This document shows positions 35,576-44,598 of a DNA stretch of 64,000 bases, piece by piece. The notes beneath the pieces are model-generated. The model was not told the origin of the DNA. It saw only the letters and a list, made by a program, of their open reading frames with translations, and did not search any database. Source of the DNA: Kibdelosporangium philippinense (GTDB lineage: Bacteria > Actinomycetota > Actinomycetes > Mycobacteriales > Pseudonocardiaceae); contig NZ_JAJVCN010000001.1 in NCBI RefSeq assembly GCF_021390435.2, positions 1,922,001-1,986,000 of the forward strand. Reading direction: 5' to 3'. Numbering within the stretch: the stretch's first letter is position 1; each line of letters opens with the position of its first letter. Position numbers and translations under genes: made by a program.

Positions 35576-37051
35576 ATGAACCTCAAAACGTTGCTCAAGA
35601 CCGCTGACCTTGGCCTTGACCTGCTGGTTGGCGCGGACGCGGTTGACCGGCCGATCACCAGGGTCTTCACCGCGACCCTGCGCGACCCGCGCCGGTTTCT
35701 GACCGGCGGCGAGCTCGTGCTCAGCGGGATGGAGTGGTGGCAGGCCCCGGAGGACTCCGAGGCGTTCGTGGCTGGCCTCGCCGAAGCCGGGGTCACCGCG
35801 CTGGGAGCGGGCACGGCCGAGTCCGGCGGCGTCCTGCCTGAGCACGTGGTCGAAGCGTGCAAACGGCACAACGTGCCGCTGCTCGTGGTGCCGGTGCACA
35901 TTCCCTTCGCGACCATCAGCGAGCGCGTGATCCTTGGGCTCGCAGCGGAACGGTCGACGCCGAACCTTGACCGTCACAGGCGCCTGGTCGCGGTGGTGAC
36001 GGCGGGCGGGGGACTCGATGCACTGGTCAAAGCAGGGGAGACGGAACTCGGCGCGGAATGCTGGGTACTGAGTGCGGCCGGGCGGGTCATCGCAGGCAAA
36101 GGGGAGTCGTCGGAGAAGCTGACCAAGAGATTCCTGCACGCTGAACGGCTGCCGATCGTGACCGGCGGGCTGTCGGTGTTCGCCACGACCGCGAAGGAAC
36201 GAGCGCTTGGCTGGTTTCTGGTGGTGGCCGGGGACTACCGGACATGGGAGCGGGAACGCCAGGACGTGGCGAGCGAGTTCGCCACGCTGATCGGCCTTGA
36301 ACGCTCGCGCATCGACGAGGCCCGCCGGATCGAGAACCGCGCGGCGAAACCCTTGCTACGACTACTGCTTTCGGAGCAGACGACCCAGAACGATATCCAG
36401 TCACAGCTCGCTGCCACCGAACTCGACGACACCGAAGTCGTTACAGTCTCGTCCACCAAGCACTCCGCTGCGGTGGTGGACGACCTACTGTCCGCATTCG
36501 ACGGACCGGCGCTCGTCGGCACGGTCGACGACGAGGCATTCGGTTTGCTCGGCACGAACCAACCCATCACGGCCGAACTCAAAGCCATGGTCCGGACCAT
36601 GGAACCTGCCCTTGGCCCAACGGGTCTTGTGCTCGGGCTTGGTCGCAGCACGGACGCCACAGGCCTGCGCACAGCGATTCTGCAAGCGCGGTACGCCCGT
36701 AAGCTCGCGGAACGATCACCGGGTCGTGTCACGGTGATGGCTGGCGACGAAGTGGCCTCGCATCTGTTGCTGCTCGCGGCCGTCCCGGATGAGCTTCGCC
36801 GGTCGTTCCGCAACCAGATCCTCGGCCCACTGTCCACATACGACGCGACACACAAGTCCGAACTGACGCGCACATTGCGCGTTTTCCTTGAGCACTCGGG
36901 TTCGTGGACGCTGGCCGCGGCCGAGCTGCACGTCCACGTGAACACGTTGCGCTACCGGATAACCCGGATCACCGAACTGACTGGGCGTGATCCCAATCGG
37001 TTCGGTGACCGGGTCGATCTATATCTGGCTCTGGCGAACGAAACCGAATGA
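35576..37051 (+). CDS. pucR: PucR-family transcriptional regulator
   Basis: A 491-aa regulator. It has an N-terminal PucR domain (about 5-120, with DPRRFLTGGELVLSGMEWW), a central GGDEF-like region (about 270-400) and a C-terminal HTH_30 reading LAAAELHVHVNTLRYRITRI (about 452-475). In Bacillus the family activates purine catabolism. ATG 35576 is preferred over GTG 35564. It is divergent from the purine operon and ends 1 nt before the convergent binding-protein gene. Confidence 0.9.
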   Translation: MNLKTLLKTADLGLDLLVGADAVDRPITRVFTATLRDPRRFLTGGELVLSGMEWWQAPEDSEAFVAGLAEAGVTALGAGTAESGGVLPEHVVEACKRHNVPLLVVPVHIPFATISERVILGLAAERSTPNLDRHRRLVAVVTAGGGLDALVKAGETELGAECWVLSAAGRVIAGKGESSEKLTKRFLHAERLPIVTGGLSVFATTAKERALGWFLVVAGDYRTWERERQDVASEFATLIGLERSRIDEARRIENRAAKPLLRLLLSEQTTQNDIQSQLAATELDDTEVVTVSSTKHSAAVVDDLLSAFDGPALVGTVDDEAFGLLGTNQPITAELKAMVRTMEPALGPTGLVLGLGRSTDATGLRTAILQARYARKLAERSPGRVTVMAGDEVASHLLLLAAVPDELRRSFRNQILGPLSTYDATHKSELTRTLRVFLEHSGSWTLAAAELHVHVNTLRYRITRITELTGRDPNRFGDRVDLYLALANETE

Positions 37052-38047
37052 TCAGCCTTGGGGCGCGTTGAAGATCATCGACTCCGGGTTGATCTGCTTC
37101 GCCTTGTCCATCAGGCCGTACTGCGTCATCAGGTCGATCACCCGCTGCATGCGCACCGGGCTCATCGCGGTCGGCCACGTGCCGAGGTGCATCAGGCTGA
37201 CGGTGTCCTTGTCCACCTTGGCGTACGTGGTCACGGTCTCCTCGACCAGCGAACGGTTGGCCGCGTCCCGCTGACCCTTGACGATCGCGCGCTGGAACGC
37301 GGCGGCCGTCTTCGGCTTCTCCTGTGCGAACTTTGCGCTTGTCGCCCAGACCGCGATCGGCACGTCCAGCGTCGCGCCGGTTGCCGCGTCCAGAACCGGC
37401 ATCATCCCGGCCTTGCGCTGCGCCTGGGTGATGTACGGCTCCACCATGAACGCCGCGTCGACGTTCTTACGCTCCACCGCGGTCTGCATGTCCGGGAACG
37501 GGATCTCGGTGAAGGTCACCGACTTGCTGTCCACACCGCTCGCATCGAGCGCTGAGCGTGCGGTCAGCTCGACGATGTTCGCCTTGGTGTTGATCGCGAT
37601 CCGCTTGCCTGCCAGGTCGGCGGGCTTGGTGATCGCGGATTCCTTGCCGGTCAGGATCAGGAACATGCCCTGCGCGGCCTGGTAGGCGTCCGCGACCAGC
37701 TTCACGTCGAGCACGTTCTTGTACTGCGCGTTGAAGAACGAGACGTAGTTGCCGAAGGCGAACTGCAGTTCACCGTTGGCGAGGCCGGGCACCGCGGCGG
37801 CGCCACCCGGCAGCGTCTTCAGTTCGACTTCGAGGCCTTCTTCCTTGAAGTAGCCCTTCTGCTGTGCGATCGCGAGCGGCACAGTGTCCACAATGGGCAA
37901 CGTGCCGACGACTACTTTGGTCTGCTCCAAGCTGCCTGCGGGATTGGGCTTGGCAGGCTCGTCGCCACCGCCGAGCGCCGAGCAGCTGGCGGCGGCGAGA
38001 GCGAGAACGCAGGACAGGGCAATGCGCCACGGACGGGCGAGCGACAT
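37052..38047 (-). CDS. SsuA/NMT1-type ABC substrate-binding lipoprotein, orphan
   Basis: A 331-aa lipoprotein: signal MSLARPWRIALSCVLALAAASC with the lipobox Cys near residue 22. A type 2 periplasmic-binding fold follows (VVVGTLPIVDTVPLAIAQQK, GELQFAFGNYVSFFNA, AGKRIAINTKANIVEL). The family binds sulfonates, nitrate, thiamine precursors or purine-like compounds. No permease or ATPase gene is beside it, which is unusual. It lies 1 nt from pucR, tail to tail. An AGGAGA precedes ATG 38047. Confidence 0.82.
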   Translation of the reverse strand: MSLARPWRIALSCVLALAAASCSALGGGDEPAKPNPAGSLEQTKVVVGTLPIVDTVPLAIAQQKGYFKEEGLEVELKTLPGGAAAVPGLANGELQFAFGNYVSFFNAQYKNVLDVKLVADAYQAAQGMFLILTGKESAITKPADLAGKRIAINTKANIVELTARSALDASGVDSKSVTFTEIPFPDMQTAVERKNVDAAFMVEPYITQAQRKAGMMPVLDAATGATLDVPIAVWATSAKFAQEKPKTAAAFQRAIVKGQRDAANRSLVEETVTTYAKVDKDTVSLMHLGTWPTAMSPVRMQRVIDLMTQYGLMDKAKQINPESMIFNAPQG

Positions 38048-38180
38048 TCGGGGTCTCCTGGCAGACAGGGCAAAGATGATCTCGGCGGATCAGACCACAT
38101 TGTGCCTGTTCAACGCCAGTCCGGGGACCCCACTTTTGACTGAAATATGTCAGAACTCACTAGTTAAGTCGACGAATCTG

Positions 38181-39215
38181 CTATGCATCCCATGCAACCG
38201 GCAGGGCCAAGACGCCGTACGCCGCGGGCTGCTCGCGCAGCTTGATCTCCTCTGCGGGCACGGCCAGCCGCGGGTTCGGAAACCTGGCGAACAAACAGGA
38301 AAACCCGATTCGCAACGCCACCCTGGCAAGGTGCTGGCCAAGGCATTGGTGTATACCACCGCCGAACGCGGCGTGCTTACGCGCGTCTTCCCTGTCCAGC
38401 TTGAGGATATCGGGTTCGCTGAACACGCTCGGATCCCGGTTCACCGCAGGCAGTCCGATCGCGACGGTGTCCGCTTTCCTGATCATCCGACCTTCCAGCT
38501 CGACATCCTCGAGCGCGGCCCGGTTGGGTGTTCCAAGGTGGACGATCGACAAATAGCGTAGTAACTCCTCAACTGCGTCTGGGCTGTCAAGAGTAGTGAT
38601 CTGCTCCGGATGTTGTGACAACGCGAAAGTGTCTAACGCCAACATGTCGCGGTGGTCTCGTGCCGGCGACGAGCATCGGCAGCGCGGTTCGTCAACTCTT
38701 CATCGGTCAGATCGGTGTCCGTGATCAGACTGCCGAGCGGATCGTCCTTGGGCCGCAACCGTTTCCTGGTGACAAGACCACCGAGATAGCGGGAGAGTTC
38801 GCCAAGCGCCGCCATGGTTTCGTCCCGCGTGTTGTCCACACTGGCCATGATCGTGGTGTTCTGCTGGAAGAACGTGTGGTCCGCATAGGGCACGCCAAGC
38901 AGTTCACAGATAACCAGTGAGGGCACTGGCAATGTGAACGCCCATATGGACGAACCAGCCAGGCCTTGCCGGGTTGTGCTGGCCGCCCGGTTGTGGGACG
39001 GCACTGAACACGGGCCGCTTGATGTCGGGCCGAGTGCTGAAGCGCGGATCGACCATGACGGTCCGGGCTGCGGCATGGGCTCGTCACCAGCAGCCCGATG
39101 TGGCCGTCCGGCAGTCGCAGCGGGCTGACCGGCGGAAAGCTTTACCAGGTCAGGTGGTGGGTCGAGGCGGTAGTCCGCCGCTCGGTTCGATGGGGAGTGG
39201 CACTGGCTTAGTCAT
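38181..39215 (-). pseudogene. cytochrome P450, multiply frameshifted
   Basis: The start is ATG 39215 ([11 protein letters not shown]). Homology then hops between frames: [49 protein letters not shown] and [10 protein letters not shown]. After an internal loss of the early helices it resumes at [20 protein letters not shown]. The I-helix region breaks again at RRHETTATC / [13 protein letters not shown] (about 38640-38660). The last ~155 codons are open and contain the ExxR-type segment EELLRYL and the heme loop [15 protein letters not shown]. At least three frameshifts and one deletion are needed, so this is decay rather than one sequencing error. Confidence 0.85.
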
Positions 39216-39220
39216 ATTAT

Positions 39221-39475
39221 CGGGCCGCGCGCTACGAACGTGACCTCGTGATGCTGACGATTCCTGAGGTGTGGGCGGCGAACCTGAGCCTGATCGCGAA
39301 GAGCCGCCGGATGCTCGCCGACTCGCTCGACAGCCGCGCGCCGGGCACACGGATCGTCGCGGACGCGGTTGTCGGAGTCGCCCTCGGTGCGCTGCTCGAC
39401 TGGGCCCAAGATCCGCACGGCGATCCCGCCGAAACCCTTGACCAGGCTTTCGATCATCTTGCGGAATTCTTGTGA
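39221..39475 (+). pseudogene. C-terminal stub of a TetR-family regulator
   Basis: The frame encodes RAARYERDLVMLTIPEVW..SRRMLADSLDSRAP..DAVVGVALGALLDWAQDPHGDP..LDQAFDHLAEFL. This is the C-terminal ligand-domain pattern of MftR-like TetR proteins. The DNA-binding half is absent, and the homology starts beside the start codon of the divergent P450 pseudogene. A short product from ATG 39251 is possible but unlikely to be functional. Confidence 0.65.
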
Positions 39476-39551
39476 CGATCCCAAATCGTCGTGCGAATGT
39501 GTGAGAATTCCCGGCGCAAGATCCATTCGGACGATTCCGGGAGACTCCACA

Positions 39552-39965
39552 ATGAAGCGACTGGCAGCCGTTGCTGTGCCGACCGCACTACTCGCGCTTG
39601 CGCTGAGTGGCTGTGGCAGCAAGGAAAGCGGCACGCCCGTCCCTGTCGAGAACCAGCCGGGCACCTCGGCGCCCGCGGCCAAAGAGGACACATCCGCGTC
39701 GGCGGACGTGAAGATCACCCAGTGCGAGAACAAGGGGTACGGCCAGGACGTCACCCTCGAAGTCAAGAACAGCACTGTCCAGGATCAGCGGTACGTCGTG
39801 GGCGTGAACATCAAGGACGCCAGTGGTGGCACGAGTGAGGCTCGGTTCGCCAAGAACCGGATGACCCCTGGCCAGACCATCACCGAGAAGATCCCCGGTG
39901 ACACCCCGTTGAAAGGCAAGGTCACCTGCGAAATCGGTGAAGCAAAGCGACTTCCGCCCAAGTGA
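39552..39965 (+). CDS. small lipoprotein
   Basis: A 137-aa exported protein: signal MKRLAAVAVPTALLALALSGC with a clear lipobox (LSGC). A Ser/Pro/Ala-rich linker follows, then a ~85-residue beta-rich domain with two Cys (QCENKGYGQDV.. and VTCEIGE) likely bridged. It resembles the FxLYD-type extracellular domains of actinobacterial lipoproteins. The function is unknown. It is followed directly by a perfect 18-bp hairpin. Confidence 0.72.
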   Translation: MKRLAAVAVPTALLALALSGCGSKESGTPVPVENQPGTSAPAAKEDTSASADVKITQCENKGYGQDVTLEVKNSTVQDQRYVVGVNIKDASGGTSEARFAKNRMTPGQTITEKIPGDTPLKGKVTCEIGEAKRLPPK

Positions 39966-40017
39966 CCCCTCGTGAGTGTTTTCGCCGGTTAGAACCGGAG
40001 AAAACACTCACGAGGGG
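39966..40017. terminator. perfect 18-bp hairpin with the TCGTGAGTG arm
   Basis: CCCCTCGTGAGTGTTTTC (39966-39983) pairs exactly with GAAAACACTCACGAGGGG (40000-40017) around a 16-nt loop. It separates the convergent lipoprotein and ECF42 genes; the sigma-factor stop codon lies inside the right arm. Two related hairpins occur at 48265 and 63559. Confidence 0.85.
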
Positions 40018-41237
40018 TGACCTGCGGCTTTGGTGAAGAGGTAGCGCTGCATGGGGAGGCTGGTGGTCGCTTCGGCTGCCATGAGGTAGGCCGAGCGGGC
40101 TCCGTCGAGGTCCCCGAGCATTTCCAGCAGGTGCGCTCGGACGGCGAAGAACCGGTGGTGCTTGCCGATGTCGTCAGCGAGCTTGTCCAGCAAGGGCAAG
40201 GCTTTCTCGGCGCCTTGGCTCATCGCGACCGCGGCAACGTGTCCGAGCGCGGTCATCGGGTTGTAGCTGATGCTCAGCAGAACCTCGTACAAGGCAACGA
40301 TTTGAGCCCAGTCGGTCTCCGCGTACGACTGGGCTTCATCGTGCACAGCGGCGATCGCGGCCTGGATCTGGTACGGCCCAGCCTGCCCTTGCGGAAGGAC
40401 AGCGCTGATCAGTGCCACGCCCTCGGCGATGAGCTCGCCGTTCCACAATGCACGGTCCTGTTCGGCCAGCAGCACCAACTCGCCGTCAGGCGAGGTTCGG
40501 GCAGGCCGCCGGGCGTCCGTGAGCAGCATCAACGCCAGCAGCCCGGTGACTTCGCAGTCATCTTTCAGCAGACCGTGCACGAGTCGGGCCAGCCGGATCG
40601 CCTCGGTCGCCAGATCGGCCCGTTGCAGGTCAGGGCCGTAGGTACTCGCGTAGCCTTCGTTGAAGATCAGGTAGAGCGTGTGCAGCACCGCCCCAAGCCG
40701 CTCAGCGCGCGCGGAACCCTGCGGCACGGCAAAGGGAACACCACTGTCCTTAATGCTCTGTTTGGCCCGGCTGATCCGCCTCGCCATGGTCGCCTCCGGC
40801 ACCAGGAAAGCCCGGGCGATCTCGGCCGTGGTCAGACCTCCGACGGCCCGCAGGGTCAATGCGATCTGCGAGGGCACTGACAAGGCCGGATGACAACACA
40901 TGAACAGCAGGATCAGGGTGTCGTCGGAGTCCGAGGCGGGCCGGTCGGCCGCCGGGGCGAGCCAGTCTTGGGGCAGAACCCATTGGGCGACAGTGTTTTC
41001 ACGCCGTTGCCGGGCTTGCTCGTTACGCAACAGGTCCGTCAGCCGCCGGGAAGCGACCGTGATCAGCCAGCCCAAGGGATTGCTCGGCATCTGGGCGGGC
41101 CACTGGGTCGCCGCTGCCAGCAAAGCCTCCTGGACCGCGTCCTCGGCTGTGTCGAAGTGGCCGTAGCGGCGGACGACCGCGCCGAGGGCCTGCGGCGCGA
41201 GCGTCCGCAGCAGGCCCTCGAGCTCGGTTACGGGCAT
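40008..41237 (-). CDS. ECF42-type RNA polymerase sigma factor
   Basis: A 409-aa ECF sigma factor with a long C-terminal extension. Sigma region 2 spans about 10-75 (YGHFDTAEDAVQEALLAA). The region 4 helix-turn-helix spans about 130-185 (LTTAEIARAFLVPEATMARRISRAK). A ~220-residue helical, TPR-like domain (YLIFNEGYASTYG..) is the trademark of ECF42. It overlaps by 1 nt the YCII gene, the standard partner of this group. No anti-sigma factor is seen; the extension is thought to control activity. Confidence 0.9.
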   Translation of the reverse strand: MPVTELEGLLRTLAPQALGAVVRRYGHFDTAEDAVQEALLAAATQWPAQMPSNPLGWLITVASRRLTDLLRNEQARQRRENTVAQWVLPQDWLAPAADRPASDSDDTLILLFMCCHPALSVPSQIALTLRAVGGLTTAEIARAFLVPEATMARRISRAKQSIKDSGVPFAVPQGSARAERLGAVLHTLYLIFNEGYASTYGPDLQRADLATEAIRLARLVHGLLKDDCEVTGLLALMLLTDARRPARTSPDGELVLLAEQDRALWNGELIAEGVALISAVLPQGQAGPYQIQAAIAAVHDEAQSYAETDWAQIVALYEVLLSISYNPMTALGHVAAVAMSQGAEKALPLLDKLADDIGKHHRFFAVRAHLLEMLGDLDGARSAYLMAAEATTSLPMQRYLFTKAAGHPS

Positions 41238-41662
41238 CAGATCTCCGGCTCGGGCGCGTGCTCGGCGATCGGCCGGATGTCCACGTACCACTCGTTGTCC
41301 AGTTGCGCGTGTTCCGGATGCGGCGTGTTGGCCAGCTGCGCGGCGATCTCAGTGGCGCGGTCGAGGCTCTCGCATTCGACGATCGTGTACCCGGCGAGCA
41401 CCTCCTGGGTCTCCGGGTACGGCCCGTCGGTCACCACAGGCACGCCGTCCTTGGCGCTCACGCGGCGGGCGTGGGCGGGGTCGCTCAGGCCTCGGGCCTC
41501 GACGAACTCGCCGGACTCGACCAGTGCGTTGTTCCAGTCGCCCATGAACTTGTGCATGGTCTGGATCTCTTCGAGCGTCCACGGCTGACGGTCGCTCGGG
41601 GTGTTGCCGGTCAGGACGTCGTAGTCGCGCTGTGAACCCATCAGCATGATCATGTACTTCAC
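41237..41662 (-). CDS. YCII-related (DGPF) protein, ECF42 partner
   Basis: A 141-aa YCII-domain protein: MKYMIMLMGSQ at the start, VTDGPYPETQEVLAGYTIVEC in the middle (the DGPF-type motif, here DGPY) and a closing EWYVDIRPI-like strand. A dimeric ferredoxin-like fold is expected. Proteins of this type are encoded next to ECF42 sigma factors, as here (TGATG overlap). The reaction, if any, is unknown. Confidence 0.88.
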   Translation of the reverse strand: MKYMIMLMGSQRDYDVLTGNTPSDRQPWTLEEIQTMHKFMGDWNNALVESGEFVEARGLSDPAHARRVSAKDGVPVVTDGPYPETQEVLAGYTIVECESLDRATEIAAQLANTPHPEHAQLDNEWYVDIRPIAEHAPEPEI

Positions 41663-41793
41663 GGTCGTGCTCCTCTCTGCGGCTGGTACGTCAGAGACGT
41701 CGAAGCCGAATTCGCGACCCGGACATGCCTCGCCAAAAAAATTCTCGCCGGAATCCTCATCGGCCGCACGCAGGCTCGGCCAAGCTGGACCTC

Positions 41794-43011
41794 ATGCCAG
41801 TCACTATTGCCATCGTGGGTGCGGGTAGCCGTGGCACAACGTACGCGGCCAGCGCGGTCAAGGCAGGCGCGCAGATCGTCGCTGTCGCCGAACCACGCGC
41901 CGCGGCGCGCGCGCAGTTCACCGAAGCCGAGCACTTCGAGGACTGGCGTGAGCTGCTCGAGCGGCCACGCCTCGCCGACATCGCGGTGATCGCCACGCAG
42001 GACCAGTACCACGCGGAACCGGCCGTCGCGCTCGCTGGCAAGGGGTATCACCTGTTGCTGGAGAAGCCGATGGCCACGTCCGAAGCGGACTGTTCGCGGA
42101 TCGTGCAGGCGGCCGAAGATGCCGGGGTCATGCTGGCGGTGTGTCATGTGCTGCGCTACACGCCGTACTCGCGGGCCCTCAAGCAGGTCGTCGACAGTGG
42201 ACGGATCGGTGACATCGTCAGTGTCGAGCACCTGGAGCCGGTCGGCTGGTGGCATCAGGCGCATTCGTACGTCCGGGGCAACTGGCGCCGGGAAGACGAG
42301 TCGAGCTTCATGCTGATGACCAAGTCCTGCCACGACCTGGACTGGCTGGCGTACATCATCGGCAGGCCCGCCGAACGCGTCTCGTCTTTCGGCAGCCTGT
42401 ACGAGTTCCGGCCGGAACGTAAGCCCGAGGGAGCCGCTGACCGTTGCCTCGACTGCGCGATCGAGCCGACCTGCGCGTACTCGGCGCCACGGATCTACAC
42501 GCCGTTCCTGGACAAACCGCACAAGAAGTGGCCGTTGTCCATCGTGACTCTGGATCGCACGCCCGAAGGTCTCATGACTGCGTTGCGGGAAGGGCCGTAC
42601 GGGCGCTGCGTCTACTCGTGCGACAACGATGTGGTCGACCACCAGGTCGTCAACATCGAGTACGAGGGCGGCGTGACGGCGTCGTTCACCATGACAGCGT
42701 TCGCCGCTTACTCGCACCGCAAGACAAGGATCTTCGGCACCCGAGGCTCGATCGACGGCGACGGGGAAACGATCGCCATCCATGACTTCCTCAACGGCCC
42801 GGACGTCGTGGATCTCGGCGCTGTCGACGGGGCGAGCGCGGCCGATGGACACGGCGGCGGCGACCAAGCGATCGTGGACGCGTTCGTCGAGGCTGTTCGC
42901 ACTGGCGACACCGGGCTGATCTTGACCAACGGCAGGGAAAGCCTGGATTCGCACCGGCTTGTCTGGGCCGCCGAACATGCCCGCCGCACCGGCACGGTCG
43001 TCCGCCTCTAG
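41794..43011 (+). CDS. Gfo/Idh/MocA-family oxidoreductase
   Basis: A 405-aa NAD(P)-dependent dehydrogenase. The Rossmann start TIAIVGAGSRGTTYA, the EKPMA motif (about 92) and the catalytic-region DLDWLAYIIG (about 185) are typical. It also carries a short Cys-rich insert, CLDCAIEPTC (about 220), possibly a structural metal site. Sugars or inositols are the usual substrates; this subgroup is often annotated near sugar catabolism, but nothing of that kind is adjacent. ATG 41794 matches the family start; an in-frame ATG 69 nt upstream gives an implausible extension. Confidence 0.85.
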   Translation: MPVTIAIVGAGSRGTTYAASAVKAGAQIVAVAEPRAAARAQFTEAEHFEDWRELLERPRLADIAVIATQDQYHAEPAVALAGKGYHLLLEKPMATSEADCSRIVQAAEDAGVMLAVCHVLRYTPYSRALKQVVDSGRIGDIVSVEHLEPVGWWHQAHSYVRGNWRREDESSFMLMTKSCHDLDWLAYIIGRPAERVSSFGSLYEFRPERKPEGAADRCLDCAIEPTCAYSAPRIYTPFLDKPHKKWPLSIVTLDRTPEGLMTALREGPYGRCVYSCDNDVVDHQVVNIEYEGGVTASFTMTAFAAYSHRKTRIFGTRGSIDGDGETIAIHDFLNGPDVVDLGAVDGASAADGHGGGDQAIVDAFVEAVRTGDTGLILTNGRESLDSHRLVWAAEHARRTGTVVRL

Positions 43012-43090
43012 CTTCAGGAAATCGGGCACAGCACTTCGGTGGTCTGTCGGCGTGTTAGGGAGGTGAACAGACTCACCGGGGAGGCGTCGA

Positions 43091-43588
43091 TTGAGTTTTG
43101 ACGAGTTCGTTGAAACCCGGTTACCGGCGCTGTTGCGGTATGCGACCGTGCTCACCGGCGACCCGCACCTGGCGGAGGACGTGGTCCAGGAGATGCTGGT
43201 CCGCGCGCATCGCAGGTGGCGCCGGATCGGCTCGCTCGACCTGCCGGAACGCTACGTCCGGAAGATGATCACCAACCAGTTCCTGTCCTGGCGTCGCCGC
43301 AAGTCCGGTTCGGATACCCCGATACCGCCGGGTGAACTGCTTGAGCACGACCGGGTCGTTGCCGACCCGGCGTGGCGCCTCGCCGAACGGCAAGCGCTGT
43401 CCGCCCAGCTAGACCGATTGCCGCGGACCCAACAAACCGTACTGGTACTGCGGTACTTCTACGACCTCCCGGACGCGGAGATCGCCGAGACGATGGGCTG
43501 CCGTCCCGCCACAGTCCGGGCCTACGCGTCACGCGCGCTGGCGACGCTACGAACCACGGTGCCGATGGAGGGGACGGGGAGCCGATGA
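43091..43588 (+). CDS. SigE-like ECF RNA polymerase sigma factor
   Basis: A 165-aa sigma factor starting at TTG 43091 behind GGGGAGG. Region 2 includes HLAEDVVQEMLVRAHRRW, and region 4 (about 110-160) includes LPRTQQTVLVLRYFYDLPDAEIAETMGCRPATVRAYASRAL in pieces. It belongs to the actinobacterial SigE-family group that lacks large extensions. It overlaps the downstream membrane protein by ATGA, and that protein is the likely partner or anti-sigma factor. Confidence 0.88.
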   Translation: MSFDEFVETRLPALLRYATVLTGDPHLAEDVVQEMLVRAHRRWRRIGSLDLPERYVRKMITNQFLSWRRRKSGSDTPIPPGELLEHDRVVADPAWRLAERQALSAQLDRLPRTQQTVLVLRYFYDLPDAEIAETMGCRPATVRAYASRALATLRTTVPMEGTGSR

Positions 43589-44589
43589 ACATCGAAGAAG
43601 CGTTGAAGGATGTGTACGAGCGGCGCGCCGAACTCACGCCGAGCGCCGAGCGCGTGCGTGCGGCGGTGGCAGCGCGAACTCCGGTGCGGGCTCGACCGTC
43701 GGGTCGCCGGATCGCGTTGCTGGCGGCTGCCGCGGCGTTGCTGGTGGCGGTACCCGTAGTCGTCGCTGTGTCGCTTTCGGACAGTGGACGGACGAGCCAG
43801 GTCACCCCCGCCACCACGTCGGCGGAACCGACCAAGAGCGCTCCGGTGATGCGGCTCCAGTCGACCTGGCTGCCGGACGGCTTCGTCGAAACCAAGCGAG
43901 GGTTCGGGCCTCAGGACACCGGCATGCACCGGTCGTGGACGAACAAGACCGATCAGGGCAGTGTGAGCGTGGCGTTTGTTCCAGGGGGAGAGTTCTCCGC
44001 CGCGGTGAACGTGAAGCCGATACAGGTCAACGGCACAGAAGGCCAGATGATCGAGTTCGGGGTGACGACTCATGCCGCGATTACCTGGCGGGTGTCGCCC
44101 AACGAGATGGCACGCGTGGACATTCAGCTGGTTCCGGACGCGATGGCGGTCGCCCAGCGGGTGGCAGCCTCGATCAAGCCGGTCGAGTTCGAGGCATCGC
44201 TGCCGGTCCAATTCGGCTGGCTGCCTGCTGGTGTCAAGTTCGACGGCGGCCAGTCGGAGTCCACCAACGGCAAGGACGTGTACACGTCCATGGGTTTGAG
44301 CGCGACCAACGCTCCGGCGCTCGCGGCTTTGACGATAGCTCCCAGACGTCTGGACGAGCCGGGGATGCCGAGCGAGCCGGTCACCGTACTCGGCAAGCCA
44401 GGGTCATACCTGACCTCACCGAACCGAATCGTGGCACAAATCAATGAGACCTACTGGTTGTCCATCTTCGTCAGGCCCTACCCGGAGGCGGCCTTGAGCA
44501 AGGATGACCTTGTCCGGATCGTCGACTCGCTGAAGCTCGGCGACCTCAATTTCGGCTGGGTGGGCCAGCGCGGGTTACCAATCAAGTAA
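43585..44589 (+). CDS. membrane protein, putative anti-sigma partner
   Basis: A 334-aa protein. The N-terminus (about 1-45) is a short cytoplasmic helix region (MNIEEALKDVYERRAELTPSAERVRAAV). One membrane helix follows (about 46-65, LLAAAAALLVAVPVVVAVSL), then a ~260-residue extracellular part with no family I can name. This topology and the ATGA overlap with a sigma-factor gene suggest it holds the sigma factor at the membrane. No zinc-type HxxxCxxC motif is present. Confidence 0.7.
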   Translation: MNIEEALKDVYERRAELTPSAERVRAAVAARTPVRARPSGRRIALLAAAAALLVAVPVVVAVSLSDSGRTSQVTPATTSAEPTKSAPVMRLQSTWLPDGFVETKRGFGPQDTGMHRSWTNKTDQGSVSVAFVPGGEFSAAVNVKPIQVNGTEGQMIEFGVTTHAAITWRVSPNEMARVDIQLVPDAMAVAQRVAASIKPVEFEASLPVQFGWLPAGVKFDGGQSESTNGKDVYTSMGLSATNAPALAALTIAPRRLDEPGMPSEPVTVLGKPGSYLTSPNRIVAQINETYWLSIFVRPYPEAALSKDDLVRIVDSLKLGDLNFGWVGQRGLPIK

Positions 44590-44598
44590 GGACAAGGG

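Noticed and set aside
41659..43155. 498-aa minus-strand open frame
   Set aside because: Antisense to the Gfo/Idh oxidoreductase, with no recognisable domain.
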